The notes under the pieces were generated by a model. That model saw only the letters and a list, made by a program, of their open reading frames with translations. It was not told where the DNA came from and did no database searches. Below, piece after piece: positions 37,048 to 46,045 of a stretch of 64,000 nt of DNA (its first letter is position 1; each line of letters opens with the position of its first letter). This DNA is from Nostoc linckia z4. Its GTDB lineage: Bacteria; Cyanobacteriota; Cyanobacteriia; Cyanobacteriales; Nostocaceae. A program made the position numbers and the translations under genes. The stretch lies in assembly GCF_002608075.1 (NCBI RefSeq), contig NZ_LAHA01000027.1, positions 8,055-72,054 on the forward strand, given 5' to 3'.

Positions 37048-37140
37048 TTACTTAATTATTTAATATTTACCTACATTTTATAAATATCTGAAGTGAGTAA
37101 GTAAATGATTTTAGTCTACTAAAGTGGACTTAAGCTATGA

Positions 37141-37216
37141 GCCAGGAACTTAAGTTCCTGGCAAGATATCGGTAATAACTTTTATTCTGAATTCTGAATT
37201 CTGAATTCTGAATTCT
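37141..37216. repeat. Perfect 22-base palindrome and CTGAATT heptamer array
   Basis: GCCAGGAACTT and AAGTTCCTGGC form a perfect palindrome at 37141-37162. A CTGAATT array of about five units follows at 37183-37216, ending 12 bases from the HAD gene stop. Confidence 0.85.
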
Positions 37217-37227
37217 CTCTTAATATC

Positions 37228-38013
37228 TTAAACCCAAGCAGAGAAATCTCTAGCAAACTGAGACAGTGATAACAGATGAATTCGCGGATCGTGTAGGGCA
37301 GATTCTCTTTCTGCTTGGGTATTATAACCCCAGTCTGCAAGTATAAGTTTTACGTCTTCAAGGTCTTTTTGCTGTTGAACTAACTGCAAAGTCTTGAGCC
37401 TATCTTCAACAAACCAGATACTAACTAATTTATCCACTGCCGCTTGCTTTAATTCTCGTAAAATTTCGTATTTAGGACGCTTGACTTCTTTGCCAAAAAT
37501 TGCTGCTGCTGGTAAATTCACCCCTTCTTTTTGTAACAACTGCTGTACAAAACGTCCTTCTTTAGTTGTTACAATATATAGCTGAATTCCATCAGCAACA
37601 GTTAATTTAATTTTTTCGATGACACCAGGATAAAATCTATGCAGACTTAACCAACCATCTAAATCTGTAGCAATCCATTCATCTCGGAGATTGTCTAGTT
37701 TGGCACCAATTTCTTTTGCCTGTAGTTTATCATCTAACAATATTTGTGGAGTAATATTTACCCACTCATGAAGAATCTTTTCGTCAGAAATTCCATTAAT
37801 CAAGGCTTTGATTAAAACAGGCATTTCCCAACCTGTTTCAATCACAGGACGCAGACGATAGAATCTCAAAGCTAAGTCATCTGGCGGTGTGTCGTTAGCG
37901 GAAGACCAAATTTTACAATAGGTGCGCCATGCTACCTCAAAATATTCAATTAGTCCGTCGCAAATCACTCCATCAAAGTCTAAGGCTAAAATCGTGGGAC
38001 TAGTTGCTGTCAT
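37228..38013 (-). CDS. HAD-superfamily hydrolase
   Basis: The 261-residue product starts at ATG 38013 (MTATSPTILALDFDGVICDG); the longer frame is not supported. LDFDGVICDG is motif I with the nucleophile Asp and the acid/base Asp, LYIVTTKEGRFV is motif II, the Lys of KRPKYEIL is motif III, and IWFVEDRLKTL gives motif IV acidic residues. The cap is helical. Family length is normal. It probably acts on a small phosphorylated metabolite, with phosphoglycolate-phosphatase-like layout, but the substrate is unknown. Confidence 0.88.
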   Translation of the reverse strand: MTATSPTILALDFDGVICDGLIEYFEVAWRTYCKIWSSANDTPPDDLALRFYRLRPVIETGWEMPVLIKALINGISDEKILHEWVNITPQILLDDKLQAKEIGAKLDNLRDEWIATDLDGWLSLHRFYPGVIEKIKLTVADGIQLYIVTTKEGRFVQQLLQKEGVNLPAAAIFGKEVKRPKYEILRELKQAAVDKLVSIWFVEDRLKTLQLVQQQKDLEDVKLILADWGYNTQAERESALHDPRIHLLSLSQFARDFSAWV

Positions 38014-38527
38014 TGTTTTGAGGATGAAAACTGCTGTTGTCAGCTTAACTGAACAAGCAATAATTTTTTGTATCAGGACTTTAGCATAAAAAATTAACTC
38101 ATCCGAGTTTTGAAAAAAAAGCGTTGACGGTTGACGGTTGACTGTCATTAGCCAACGAGTGGCTTTTGATAAGTCTAAAGCCGCTCGACTTTTTGCTTGC
38201 GGATATTACCCACAGGGGTACTATGACTTTGACGAGCAAAATGTCATCATTTGAATATAAATTCCTCGGTGTAAATCTACTGACTGCTAAAAAAGTAGGG
38301 TAAGTGCATCGCCCCTACGTACCCTAATGTAAGTATAAGTTATTACGGGTTTAAATTGCACAGTTACTCATATTGTTCACCGCTGACGGTTAACTCTCAA
38401 CAGTCAACACAAAAATCTGCGACAGCCTACCATATCCCAAAAACCTTGCAACATAACCAATCGGCTCCAGGGACGTACAGGGCGTTAGTCTTCAAGACAA
38501 GAAAGAATTTAACCAAAGGAAAAAACT
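38014..38527. other. Intergenic region with heptamer repeats, no gene
   Basis: GTTGACG heptamers lie at about 38118-38148 and related units at about 38375-38408. A GAGTGGCTTTT...AAAGCCGCTC stem is at about 38157-38190. No gene is supported in 500 bases; the last part is the leader of the peroxidase gene with AAAGGAAAAA before its ATG. Confidence 0.6.
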
Positions 38528-40216
38528 ATGTCAAATCTCCCTTTTGAATTTACCCACGGCGGATATATCAAGGAAGAGACTTTGCGAAAGAGAATTGCCT
38601 TACGTCCACCAACGACTGAGGCAGGAATTGATGTAGAGACAGATTTCGATTACCTCTTCCCAGATCTTGCTAGAAATCCTAACAGTCTCCTGCCAGCGGA
38701 CAACAACCAAGATATTATCGCCAAACTTAAAGATTTAGGCGAGAAAATAATTGACGCAAACGAGGCTGAGCCTGAGGCCACTAACTCAAACATACCTCCG
38801 GTTTATACTTACTGGGGACAGTTTATCGACCATGATATTACTGCCAATACTGACCGGACTGTTACAGACCTGCAAACTGATATTACCAAAGACGATTTCA
38901 CGCCTCTATCACCCGACTTCGTAATCGATAAGCTCAAAAATCTGCGTCGTCCTACCTTCGATCTTGACAGTGTTTATGGCGACGGGCCAACTCTAGACCC
39001 GAAAAACCCCACCGAAGCTAAGGACTTTTATCAACAGAACGACCCAGTAAAACTGAAAATTGGGCAAAACGCCGAACAGGATGCTAACGGCGGCCCTATT
39101 CCTGGAGTTAAAATTCCGCCAGAAAACGATTTATCGCGGGACTTGCCACGTAATAACAGAATAGCTGCGATCGCCGACAGTCGCAACGACGAAAATCTCA
39201 TCGTGGCACAGTTCCACACTGCCTTTTTGCGTTTCCACAACGCAGTAGTAGACTGGGTGCGGAAAAATGAACCGTGGAATGCCAAAAACAATAAAAAACT
39301 ATTTGTTCGCGCACAGAATCTGGTTCGTTGGCACTACCAGTGGCTTGTCATTAATGATTTCCTCAAAACAGTAACTACACCTAAAACAGTAGATAGCATT
39401 CTCCGCTACGGGCCGAGATTCTACTATCCCCGCAATGGAAATGTTTTCATGCCTCTAGAATTCTCGGTGGCAGCTTACCGTTTCGGACACAGTATGATCA
39501 GGGCTGCTTATGACTACAACCGCAATTTTACAGACCAACCAGAAGCGCTGACAGACGCAACATTCGGGTTATTGTTTTCCTTTACAGGAAAAGGCGATAT
39601 TGGCGGCCGACCGCCAGGCCCTGGCCCGTCCAACACTCTGCCTTTTAACTGGATTATTGAGTGGGATAGGTTTGTTGACAAACAAAAGGCTGCCCAAAGG
39701 CAGAGAAATTCTGCACGAAAAATTGACACGCATCTTGCATTTCCTTTATCAGATTTAATTAATGAAGGCAACGAAGAACAACCTCCTATTCGAGAACTTC
39801 TCAAGCACCTGGCAAAACGCAACCTACTGCGTGGATATTTCCTTAGCATTCCCACCGGACAGAGTTTAGCTAAGAAGATAGGTGTCAAACCACTGACAGT
39901 GGAGGAACTGAAAAAAGGCAATTCAGAAGAATTGAATAAAGCCCTCGAACCTTTCCTAGAAAAAACTCCAGCGTGGTATTACGTACTCAAGGAATCGGAG
40001 GTTCGGGCTAATGGGGACTCTTTGGGCGAAGTTGGTAGCCGTATTGTTGCTGAAACCATCATTGGTCTAATTAAGAATGACCCATCTTCGTACATCAACA
40101 AGCGCCATTTTTTCTTTGAAGTTTGGAACCCTTCGTTAGGCGTTAAGCTGCCAAATGGAGACCAAATTCGCACAATTAGTGATTTTCTGAAGTTTGCCGG
40201 AGTACTGCCAGCATAG
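38528..40216 (+). CDS. Animal-type haem peroxidase
   Basis: A 562-residue protein of the peroxidase-cyclooxygenase superfamily. YWGQFIDHDITANTD (about 97-111) carries the distal His and the Asp that can ester-link to haem and bind calcium. PRNNRIAAIADSRNDENLIVAQFHTAFLRFHN is the conserved middle helix with Arg. AAYRFGHSMIRAAYDYN (about 316-332) carries the proximal His. It has no signal peptide, so it is cytoplasmic or leaves by another route. Bacterial members oxidise halides or phenols and some serve in antimicrobial defence. An AGGA-type ribosome binding site precedes the ATG at 38528. Confidence 0.93.
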   Translation: MSNLPFEFTHGGYIKEETLRKRIALRPPTTEAGIDVETDFDYLFPDLARNPNSLLPADNNQDIIAKLKDLGEKIIDANEAEPEATNSNIPPVYTYWGQFIDHDITANTDRTVTDLQTDITKDDFTPLSPDFVIDKLKNLRRPTFDLDSVYGDGPTLDPKNPTEAKDFYQQNDPVKLKIGQNAEQDANGGPIPGVKIPPENDLSRDLPRNNRIAAIADSRNDENLIVAQFHTAFLRFHNAVVDWVRKNEPWNAKNNKKLFVRAQNLVRWHYQWLVINDFLKTVTTPKTVDSILRYGPRFYYPRNGNVFMPLEFSVAAYRFGHSMIRAAYDYNRNFTDQPEALTDATFGLLFSFTGKGDIGGRPPGPGPSNTLPFNWIIEWDRFVDKQKAAQRQRNSARKIDTHLAFPLSDLINEGNEEQPPIRELLKHLAKRNLLRGYFLSIPTGQSLAKKIGVKPLTVEELKKGNSEELNKALEPFLEKTPAWYYVLKESEVRANGDSLGEVGSRIVAETIIGLIKNDPSSYINKRHFFFEVWNPSLGVKLPNGDQIRTISDFLKFAGVLPA

Positions 40217-40221
40217 CAAAC

Positions 40222-40258
40222 GCGTGTAGAGACGTTGCAGTGCAAAGTCTCTACACGC
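40222..40258. terminator. Hairpin between convergent peroxidase and exported-protein genes
   Basis: GCGTGTAGAGAC pairs perfectly with GTCTCTACACGC around a 13-base loop, 6 bases after the peroxidase stop codon. It resembles the GTAGAGACG dispersed palindrome but is placed as a bidirectional terminator. Confidence 0.6.
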
Positions 40259-40297
40259 CGGAAAATTCCTTTGATTCAAGGTAGAAACAAAATTATT

Positions 40298-40843
40298 CTA
40301 TTCAGACACAGTAGTTGCGCCAACAGCCATGACTTGAGACCATTCACTAACGCGGTTGTCATCTAATACAGCTCGCACTCGATAACCAAGCTGAATCTTA
40401 TGCATCAACAAGATTAGTTCGCGGTTGAGTAATCCTTGTGATTTTTGGTTTTCATTGGATGCAGCTTGGATGCGAAAACAGCGATCGCTTTGACGTTGCA
40501 ATTTTGGAGATTTACCTTCCATCAATACCGCTTGCAATTCGTACTCTTTAGCTTCGGGATATGGTTCCCAACAAAGTTGCCAGTAAGTTGACCAACGAAT
40601 TAACTCTGGCGGTAATTCCTGGACTTCATCTGACAATGTAGAAACAAGTCCGGTGACTGGAGGTTGTACTAACTGAGGTTGATTGGAGGTAATGTCAATA
40701 AATCTAGGTTTTGCGACCTCTTGTGCGGCTATAGATGAACTAACATCAACACTTAATATCAGTCCGAATATCACAGCGAATAGCACAGTCAATCGTAGGT
40801 ATAGCGATCGCACCGACAAGATTTTCAGATTCATAGTCACCAT
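40298..40843 (-). CDS. Exported hypothetical protein
   Basis: The 181-residue product has a signal peptide (MVTMNLKILSVRSLYLRLTV, hydrophobic to about residue 35, likely cleaved near IAAQ). The mature chain is a beta-rich domain that may be fibronectin-III-like (WQLCWEPYPEAKEYELQAVLMEG ... YRVRAVLDDNRVSEWSQV). Two cysteines could form a disulfide. It starts 18 bases after the stop of the upstream beta-helix gene on the same strand, so the two probably form an operon. An alternative ATG lies at 40834. No function is recognised. Confidence 0.75.
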   Translation of the reverse strand: MVTMNLKILSVRSLYLRLTVLFAVIFGLILSVDVSSSIAAQEVAKPRFIDITSNQPQLVQPPVTGLVSTLSDEVQELPPELIRWSTYWQLCWEPYPEAKEYELQAVLMEGKSPKLQRQSDRCFRIQAASNENQKSQGLLNRELILLMHKIQLGYRVRAVLDDNRVSEWSQVMAVGATTVSE

Positions 40844-40861
40844 CGTGTAAAAGTGATTGGT

Positions 40862-42142
40862 TTACCACTCCACAGGTGAAATGATGCTGCCGTTGTCGGC
40901 ATAGATTGTTCGAGAACGGATATACGTTCTGGAAGGTACTGTAGAATTGAAGACTGCACTTTTTAGCCCAACTGCCGATTTACTGCCAATAACTGAACGG
41001 AATATAACGGAGTCCGGTGCTAGCCCTACAAGATCGCCTATGCTGGTTTCGGGGCCATTAGCAACACCATTTACAACCTGCCTACCGCCATGAACTAGAA
41101 CTCTAGGCCCGTAGCCAACAATATCGCCTACAGTCAAACTAGTTGTTTCTAAAGCGTGAAAGACAACATCGTTTGCCATACCAGCAATTTTCCCGATATT
41201 AAATGGTTGACCTTCATCAGCACGCAGGGAAATTCTATTACCTATTTTTAAGTTGAGGATTGATAAAGGATCTTCCAGAACGACATTACCGATGATGCGG
41301 TTACGGAAGTTGGGATTGCGAGTGACATTCCCACCTATCTGGGGCAGACCTCCAGGGTTAAAAGCTGTGACTGGTGCGTAATTTATCCCTGTTACGTTTG
41401 ACGAATCTGTTCTAGCTAATTCTGTGTAACCTTTGGCAAATGCTTCATTGACTTCAATGATGGCTTCCATTAATGCAACGTCAGCTTGTGTGAGGTTTGC
41501 CACCTTGCCCAAGCTACCACTACTAGCTTGCAGGTTAGTTGTGACGTTTTTACCTGGTAGGACGACTTTACCAGCAGGTAAAGTCACACCAGGGCCAACC
41601 CGCGAGAGAAAGTTGACTACTGTGTTTCCTTCTATGGTTGCACCGTCTATTTCACAGTTGAAGGCGAGAAATGTCTCTGGAGTAGTGTTGCTGAACTGAG
41701 TATTTGTAACTGGGTCAGTAAAAGGCCCGGTTGAGCCTTGAGTACCGATTTTAGCTGCACCTTTGATGGTGGCCATGTGTGCCATAATGACTCGCGGCCC
41801 AATCTCCACTCCCGTTCCCGAAGCTATAATTCTCACTTGGTCTTGGACGTTAGAATCTTCGGCGATGTTAATGGGGGCTGTGGTGGCGTTTAACTGGGCA
41901 AATGGCGCAACGTAGACTCTTTCGCCCAAACTAATATTTGTGGGATTGGTAATTATCGCAGTTGGGTCAAGGAAAGTAGCTGAGTTTGACGGTGCTGTAC
42001 TTGGACATATAGGTAGGTTATTGGAGGTTGGATTACACCCACCTCCAGAAGCAACGGCGGGTTGTTTATATATCTGTGTACCGATGACAAGGGCTAGGAT
42101 AATTGCAATTGAGGCGCTAAAAATTGCGCGAGGTTTGAACAT
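40862..42142 (-). CDS. Exported left-handed beta-helix protein, gamma-carbonic-anhydrase-like
   Basis: The 426-residue product has a signal peptide (hydrophobic about 7-24, cleavage near PAVASG). A Cys pair follows (CNPTSNNLPIC), then hexapeptide-type repeats (ISLGERVYVAPFAQLNA, VEIGPRVIMAHMATIKGAAKIG, AKIGTQG) of the gamma-carbonic anhydrase fold. MAHMATIKG and similar turns recall the metal-binding His region, but the family's three His are not clearly all present. A second beta-helix block is at about 285-400 (IGNVVLEDPLSILNLKIGNRISL ... ATIGDLVGLAPDSVIF). Catalysis is uncertain. It heads a two-gene unit with 40298-40843. Confidence 0.78.
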   Translation of the reverse strand: MFKPRAIFSASIAIILALVIGTQIYKQPAVASGGGCNPTSNNLPICPSTAPSNSATFLDPTAIITNPTNISLGERVYVAPFAQLNATTAPINIAEDSNVQDQVRIIASGTGVEIGPRVIMAHMATIKGAAKIGTQGSTGPFTDPVTNTQFSNTTPETFLAFNCEIDGATIEGNTVVNFLSRVGPGVTLPAGKVVLPGKNVTTNLQASSGSLGKVANLTQADVALMEAIIEVNEAFAKGYTELARTDSSNVTGINYAPVTAFNPGGLPQIGGNVTRNPNFRNRIIGNVVLEDPLSILNLKIGNRISLRADEGQPFNIGKIAGMANDVVFHALETTSLTVGDIVGYGPRVLVHGGRQVVNGVANGPETSIGDLVGLAPDSVIFRSVIGSKSAVGLKSAVFNSTVPSRTYIRSRTIYADNGSIISPVEW

Positions 42143-42930
42143 AGAAAAAACTCCTCACGGGTTATGGTATTTGGGTATGAGAAAATCTGCGTTAACTGCG
42201 TTAACAATTAACAGATAAGCTGTCACACATTTACGCTTGGGTTCAGGAATGTTAACTGTTGACAGTTGACACTCAGCAGTTTGACCCTGAGCGAAGTCGA
42301 AGGAGCAACAGTGAACAGTCAACGACCTGAATTGGAATAATTTATTTTTTGGAGTTACCCAAGCGATCGCTTGCGATCCACCAAAGGCGATCGCACGCAC
42401 AAAAATTAGCAAAAAATCAAATTGCTAAAGTCCCTTAAAGGTCGTTTGAAAAGTGATTGACTGTGATTTTAATTACATTTTTAACCCCCGTTATCCCCCC
42501 TTATAAAGGCTAGTAGTTCGCCAAGTCAACTTAGCGGGGTAAAGGGGAAAGGTTTTAAATCCCTTACCCTTTTCCCCTTTCCCTTTCCCCAGCCCTCACC
42601 TAGCAAAGTTAACTTGTCAGACTACTAGGGAGGGGTCAAAAAATATTTGATACATCAATCATGACTTTTCAAACATCCTCTTAGCTGTTACGCATTTCAA
42701 GCAGCACATTTTTTCGTGTTGACTATTAACGGTTAACTATCAACCTTCAACAGTTAACAACACGAATGAACGTACAATTTCAGGGACTTCCAAGTAAAAA
42801 ATATTCCACAGAAAACTGTTAACTGTTGACAGTCAGCAGTCAGCAGTGAACAGTCAACGACTTTTTGGAGTTACCTAAAAGCGTAATAGCTGATTTAGAC
42901 TTTTGCTGTGTTTACCTATGAGGCAGAAAG
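42143..42930. other. Long repeat-rich intergenic region
   Basis: Nearly 790 bases without a supported gene. It holds heptamers of the GTTAACT/GTTGACA family at about 42248-42325, 42718-42765 and 42813-42862, two HIP1 sites near 42364-42393, a MITE-like element (42510-42628) and AGGGACTTCCAAGTAAAAA at about 42782. ATGACTTTTCAAACATCCTC at 42661-42680 also occurs at 16825-16844. Confidence 0.65.
42510..42628. mobile_element. MITE-like element with CTAGTAGT termini
   Basis: CTAGTAGTTCGCCAAGT at the left matches CTAGTAGTCTGACAAGT inverted at the right, with AACTT continuing the match. The 119-base core has an A/G-rich and a complementary C-rich stretch and no ORF. Confidence 0.65.
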
Positions 42931-43152
42931 TTAACCACCCCAAAAACCTGCCAAGTTGAGGAATTGTAGCAGGCTAAATAATATGGTGAAAATCGAAACT
43001 GTAACTGTGGTTGTTGCTCCGGCGACTGCCTCATTATAGACAGTCTCCCAAGCTTCTGGGCCGCTAGTGGATTGTCCATAGACTTTTGTGCTAACAGCCA
43101 ACGTTAAGCCAAGCACAGTTAGACCAGCTAGTATTGTGCGACGTTTAAGCAT
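42931..43152 (-). CDS. Small exported or membrane protein
   Basis: A 73-residue product. MLKRRTILAGLTVLGLTLAV is a signal peptide or first helix, likely cleaved near KVYGQS (residue 27). The remainder has a second hydrophobic segment (about 45-70: TTTVTVSIFTILFSLLQFLNLAGFW) with no charged residue, so it is probably membrane bound after export. No family is recognised. The ATG at 43152 has no strong Shine-Dalgarno. It is separated from neighbours by long intergenic DNA. Confidence 0.55.
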   Translation of the reverse strand: MLKRRTILAGLTVLGLTLAVSTKVYGQSTSGPEAWETVYNEAVAGATTTVTVSIFTILFSLLQFLNLAGFWGG

Positions 43153-43636
43153 TATTTCCCGATATCTATCTAATAGTTGGCCAAGTTGATGCCAGAGAAT
43201 AAACTAAAAAGTCTAGGTTTTGTTTCCTTTAACTTTTCGGTTTACCCGATCTGATAAATGACAAATTTAAGCTAATGAAGCACTAATCGCTACAGGCGCT
43301 AATTAACATTTTATTGTAATCTTATTTGCTGCTTTATACTAGACTCTTTGATATTGATAAAAACTATAGTGGTGATAGAAATGTTGCTAAACTTAGTGTT
43401 TAGTATAAAAAAATAATCTATCTTAGGGTGGATGTTTTGTTGTACTTGATTTACAATGGCTGTTTAAACTAGTGGATTAGATAGAGGTTAGAATGTCGCT
43501 GACTTGAGCTTGATATGTTGTAGAACTCAAGCCCATTGCTAAACTCTCACAAAATAGTCTTTTTATCTGACAATAACTTGCATAAATTTCAGCAATAAAT
43601 ATTGTTTATTTTTGGAAAACTTTAATTTAGGACTAT
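43153..43636. other. AT-rich intergenic region, no gene
   Basis: No ORF, repeat or hairpin of note was seen in about 480 bases. It holds the promoters of the divergent genes on both sides. Confidence 0.55.
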
Positions 43637-44143
43637 ATGCGATCGCAATCGGAATCACAAGTTATTGCTGCTGTCATCAAACATTCAATGAGGAAAGAAG
43701 ATTTTTTAGTTCAAACGTCTAATAGTTATCTGATAACTCAAACTTCTTTGAAACCTGATATTTCCTGGGAATTTCTGCGGATTCCAGAAATGTTTATTTA
43801 TGGAATGAGAATTGTAGGTTTCCCCGAACTTCAAAAAGAGACTTACGACAATTGGATTTCAATCAACAATCAACCTTGCTTATTAACTCAATTTCTGACA
43901 AATCCTCAAATCACTTTAATTTCTGAGAAAGAGTCCGAGCGAATTTTAAATGACTACAATCATAGATGGTCTATTATATATACTTTGACTAGACCAGGAT
44001 TATCTTTAGATTTTTCACAAGCATTAATTCAAATAACTGCCCATTGTCCAGCCGGGCCACCCCAGTGTGGAGATTTGCTTTATTTGGAAAAAACTGGCGA
44101 ACAATGGGCAGTTAAATCATCTTATGGACTGTACAACCAATAG
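43637..44143 (+). CDS. Hypothetical protein, 168 residues
   Basis: The ATG at 43637 overlaps a HIP1 site (ATGCGATCGC). The product is soluble, with SWEFLRIPEMFIYGMRIVGFPELQ and a C-terminal HCPAGPPQCGDLLYLEKTGEQW that looks like a beta-rich domain with two Cys and a His. No signal peptide or membrane segment is seen. The family is not recognised; the last part hints at a small exported-enzyme-like fold, but nothing more can be said. It is convergent with mntB, 7 bases apart. Confidence 0.65.
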   Translation: MRSQSESQVIAAVIKHSMRKEDFLVQTSNSYLITQTSLKPDISWEFLRIPEMFIYGMRIVGFPELQKETYDNWISINNQPCLLTQFLTNPQITLISEKESERILNDYNHRWSIIYTLTRPGLSLDFSQALIQITAHCPAGPPQCGDLLYLEKTGEQWAVKSSYGLYNQ

Positions 44144-44150
44144 CAAAAAT

Positions 44151-44996
44151 CTATTTTTTATTGCCGCTTGGTATCAAAACCCCATGTTTGGGACTAAATA
44201 ATAACGCTAACAAAAATAATCCCGAAACTACCAAAACAATTGCTGGCCCAGAGGGCAAATTATAATAGTAGCTGAGATACATACCGCTAATACTAGAAAT
44301 TACGCCAATCACCGCGCCCAAAATCATGACTTGGTTAAGACGTTTCACTAGTAAATAAGCAGTAGCTCCTGGTGTAATCAAAAGTGAAAGTACTAAAATT
44401 ACACCCACAGTTGTCATACTAGCGACAATTGTTAAAGCAATCAATAGCATCAATCCAAAGTTTAGCCAATTGACTGGTAAACCTGCGGCTTGAGCGCCTA
44501 ATGGGTCAAAGGTGTAAAATAAAAGCTCTTTGTATATCAAAATAACTACTGTTAAAACGATACCGGCGATAATAGCAGTGTGGCGCACTTCATCAACAGT
44601 AACGCTGAGAATATTGCCGAATAAAAAATGATTCAGGTCGATTTTGTTATCTTTTTGAATCACAGTAATTAAAGTGATACCAAGGGCAAAGAAGGCTGAA
44701 AAAACTATACCCATTGCCGCATCTTCTTTAATTGGCGATCGCACTCTAATCCAAGCGATGGCCATTGTACTGACAACCCCGGCAATAAACGCCCCGATGT
44801 ATATATTTGCTCCCAACATAAAAGCGATGGCTAATCCTGGCAAAACCGAATGACTGATTGCATCACCCAATAATGCCAATCGCTGCACCATCAAATAACT
44901 ACCAACCACCGCACACAACAAACCAACTAAAATCGCGATCGCCAGCGCCCGTTGCATAAAGCCGGAGTTTAACGGCTCAATTAAAGCTTCTAACAT
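44151..44996 (-). CDS. mntB: Manganese ABC transporter permease MntB
   Basis: A 281-residue ABC-3-family membrane protein with about eight hydrophobic segments. SYLMVQRLALLGDAISHSVLPGLAIAFMLG near the start and STAMAIAWIRVRSPIKEDAAMGIVFSAFFALG are the typical cytoplasmic-loop and coupling regions. LINPGA-type TPGATAYLL is in the C-terminal half. It forms the channel for metal passed on by MntC and driven by MntA. A manganese role is inferred from the MntC-like binding protein next door; zinc systems have similar permeases. It follows mntA on the same strand after 84 bases. Confidence 0.9.
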   Translation of the reverse strand: MLEALIEPLNSGFMQRALAIAILVGLLCAVVGSYLMVQRLALLGDAISHSVLPGLAIAFMLGANIYIGAFIAGVVSTMAIAWIRVRSPIKEDAAMGIVFSAFFALGITLITVIQKDNKIDLNHFLFGNILSVTVDEVRHTAIIAGIVLTVVILIYKELLFYTFDPLGAQAAGLPVNWLNFGLMLLIALTIVASMTTVGVILVLSLLITPGATAYLLVKRLNQVMILGAVIGVISSISGMYLSYYYNLPSGPAIVLVVSGLFLLALLFSPKHGVLIPSGNKK

Positions 44997-45000
44997 ATTT

Positions 45001-45080
45001 TGTCACTAGTCATTAGTCATTGGTCATCGGGCATTAGTTATCCTCCATCTCCCCATCTCCCCATCTCCCCATCTCCCCAT
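45001..45080. repeat. GTCATTA heptamers and CATCTCCC octamers between mntA and mntB
   Basis: GTCATTAGTCATTGGTCAT (about 45006-45027) is followed by four CATCTCCC copies (about 45046-45080), the same two families as upstream of aroB. The array fills the mntA-mntB gap. Confidence 0.85.
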
Positions 45081-45821
45081 CTATGCCGCATCAGAAAAGT
45101 ACATCACTTTCCCACCATAGGCAAGATTGAGATTTTGTTCTGTGAGTACTTGTTGGCGGGAACCTGTGGCTACTAATTCACGATTTAATAATATTAAGTC
45201 GTCAAAATGAGCGATGGATTCTCCTAAATCGTGGTTGACTACCAGCACGATTTTGTTATCAGCAGCGAGTTCCTGAAAAACTTCAAAAACAATTGATTGG
45301 GTTTTTTGATCGATGCCCACCAAAGGTTCATCAAAACAAAAAATTTCTGCTTGCTGGGTTAAAGCACGGGCTAAAAATACCCGCTGTTGTTGTCCTCCTG
45401 ATAATTGTCCGATGGGGCGATCGCAATATTCAATCATTCCCACTCTTTGGAGGGCATTTTTGGCTACCTGGCGACTAACTGATGAGAAGCTACGCAACCA
45501 TCCTGTTTTCTTCACTCTTCCCATCATCACTACATCCCAAACTGTAGCGGGATAAGTCCAGTCAATTTGGCTGCGCTGTGGGACATAAGCAACTCGATCT
45601 AGTTGTTGCGTTAAGGGTTTACCCTGATACAGTATTGTGCCGCTAGTTACTGGAACTAAGCCCAACATTGCCTTCATCAACGTACTTTTGCCTGCACCGT
45701 TGGGGCCAAAAATACCCGTCAATCTTCCCGGTTTGACAATACAGTTAACGTCCCTTAAGGCTTCTTGTGTGCGGTAATGTACCCCTACGTGGGCGATGTT
45801 AATTGCTGCTGTGGAACTCAT
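45081..45821 (-). CDS. mntA: Manganese ABC transporter ATP-binding protein MntA
   Basis: From the ATG at 45821 (MSSTAAINIAHVGVHY) the product has 246 residues, the normal length. Walker A is GPNGAGKST, the signature motif is QLSGGQQQRVFLARAL, Walker B is EIFCFDEPLVGID and the switch His is in VVNHDLGES. The longer frame to 46013 overlaps the mntC start and is rejected. It powers metal uptake by MntB. It is divergent from mntC with 224 bases between the start codons. Confidence 0.93.
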   Translation of the reverse strand: MSSTAAINIAHVGVHYRTQEALRDVNCIVKPGRLTGIFGPNGAGKSTLMKAMLGLVPVTSGTILYQGKPLTQQLDRVAYVPQRSQIDWTYPATVWDVVMMGRVKKTGWLRSFSSVSRQVAKNALQRVGMIEYCDRPIGQLSGGQQQRVFLARALTQQAEIFCFDEPLVGIDQKTQSIVFEVFQELAADNKIVLVVNHDLGESIAHFDDLILLNRELVATGSRQQVLTEQNLNLAYGGKVMYFSDAA

Positions 45822-46045
45822 ATCAGAAGCCTTGATAGTTTTTGCCGATAATTCTCGTGTATTTACTGGAGAGAAAAGAAATTTACCTGGAAAAAGGACG
45901 TTTTTCATAACTGCTTTTAAATATTCATTTCTTGAGCTTACTATAAAAATGAGAGAAATATGAAAAAATCTATAAATAGATGTAATATCCGAGATAAATG
46001 AAACTAATACCACAGAAAGAGGGGAGTAACCCTCACGGCAAGGTA

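Noticed and set aside
42155..42412. 85-codon minus-strand frame
   Set aside because: It lies in heptamer repeats and HIP1 sites and has no protein-like features.
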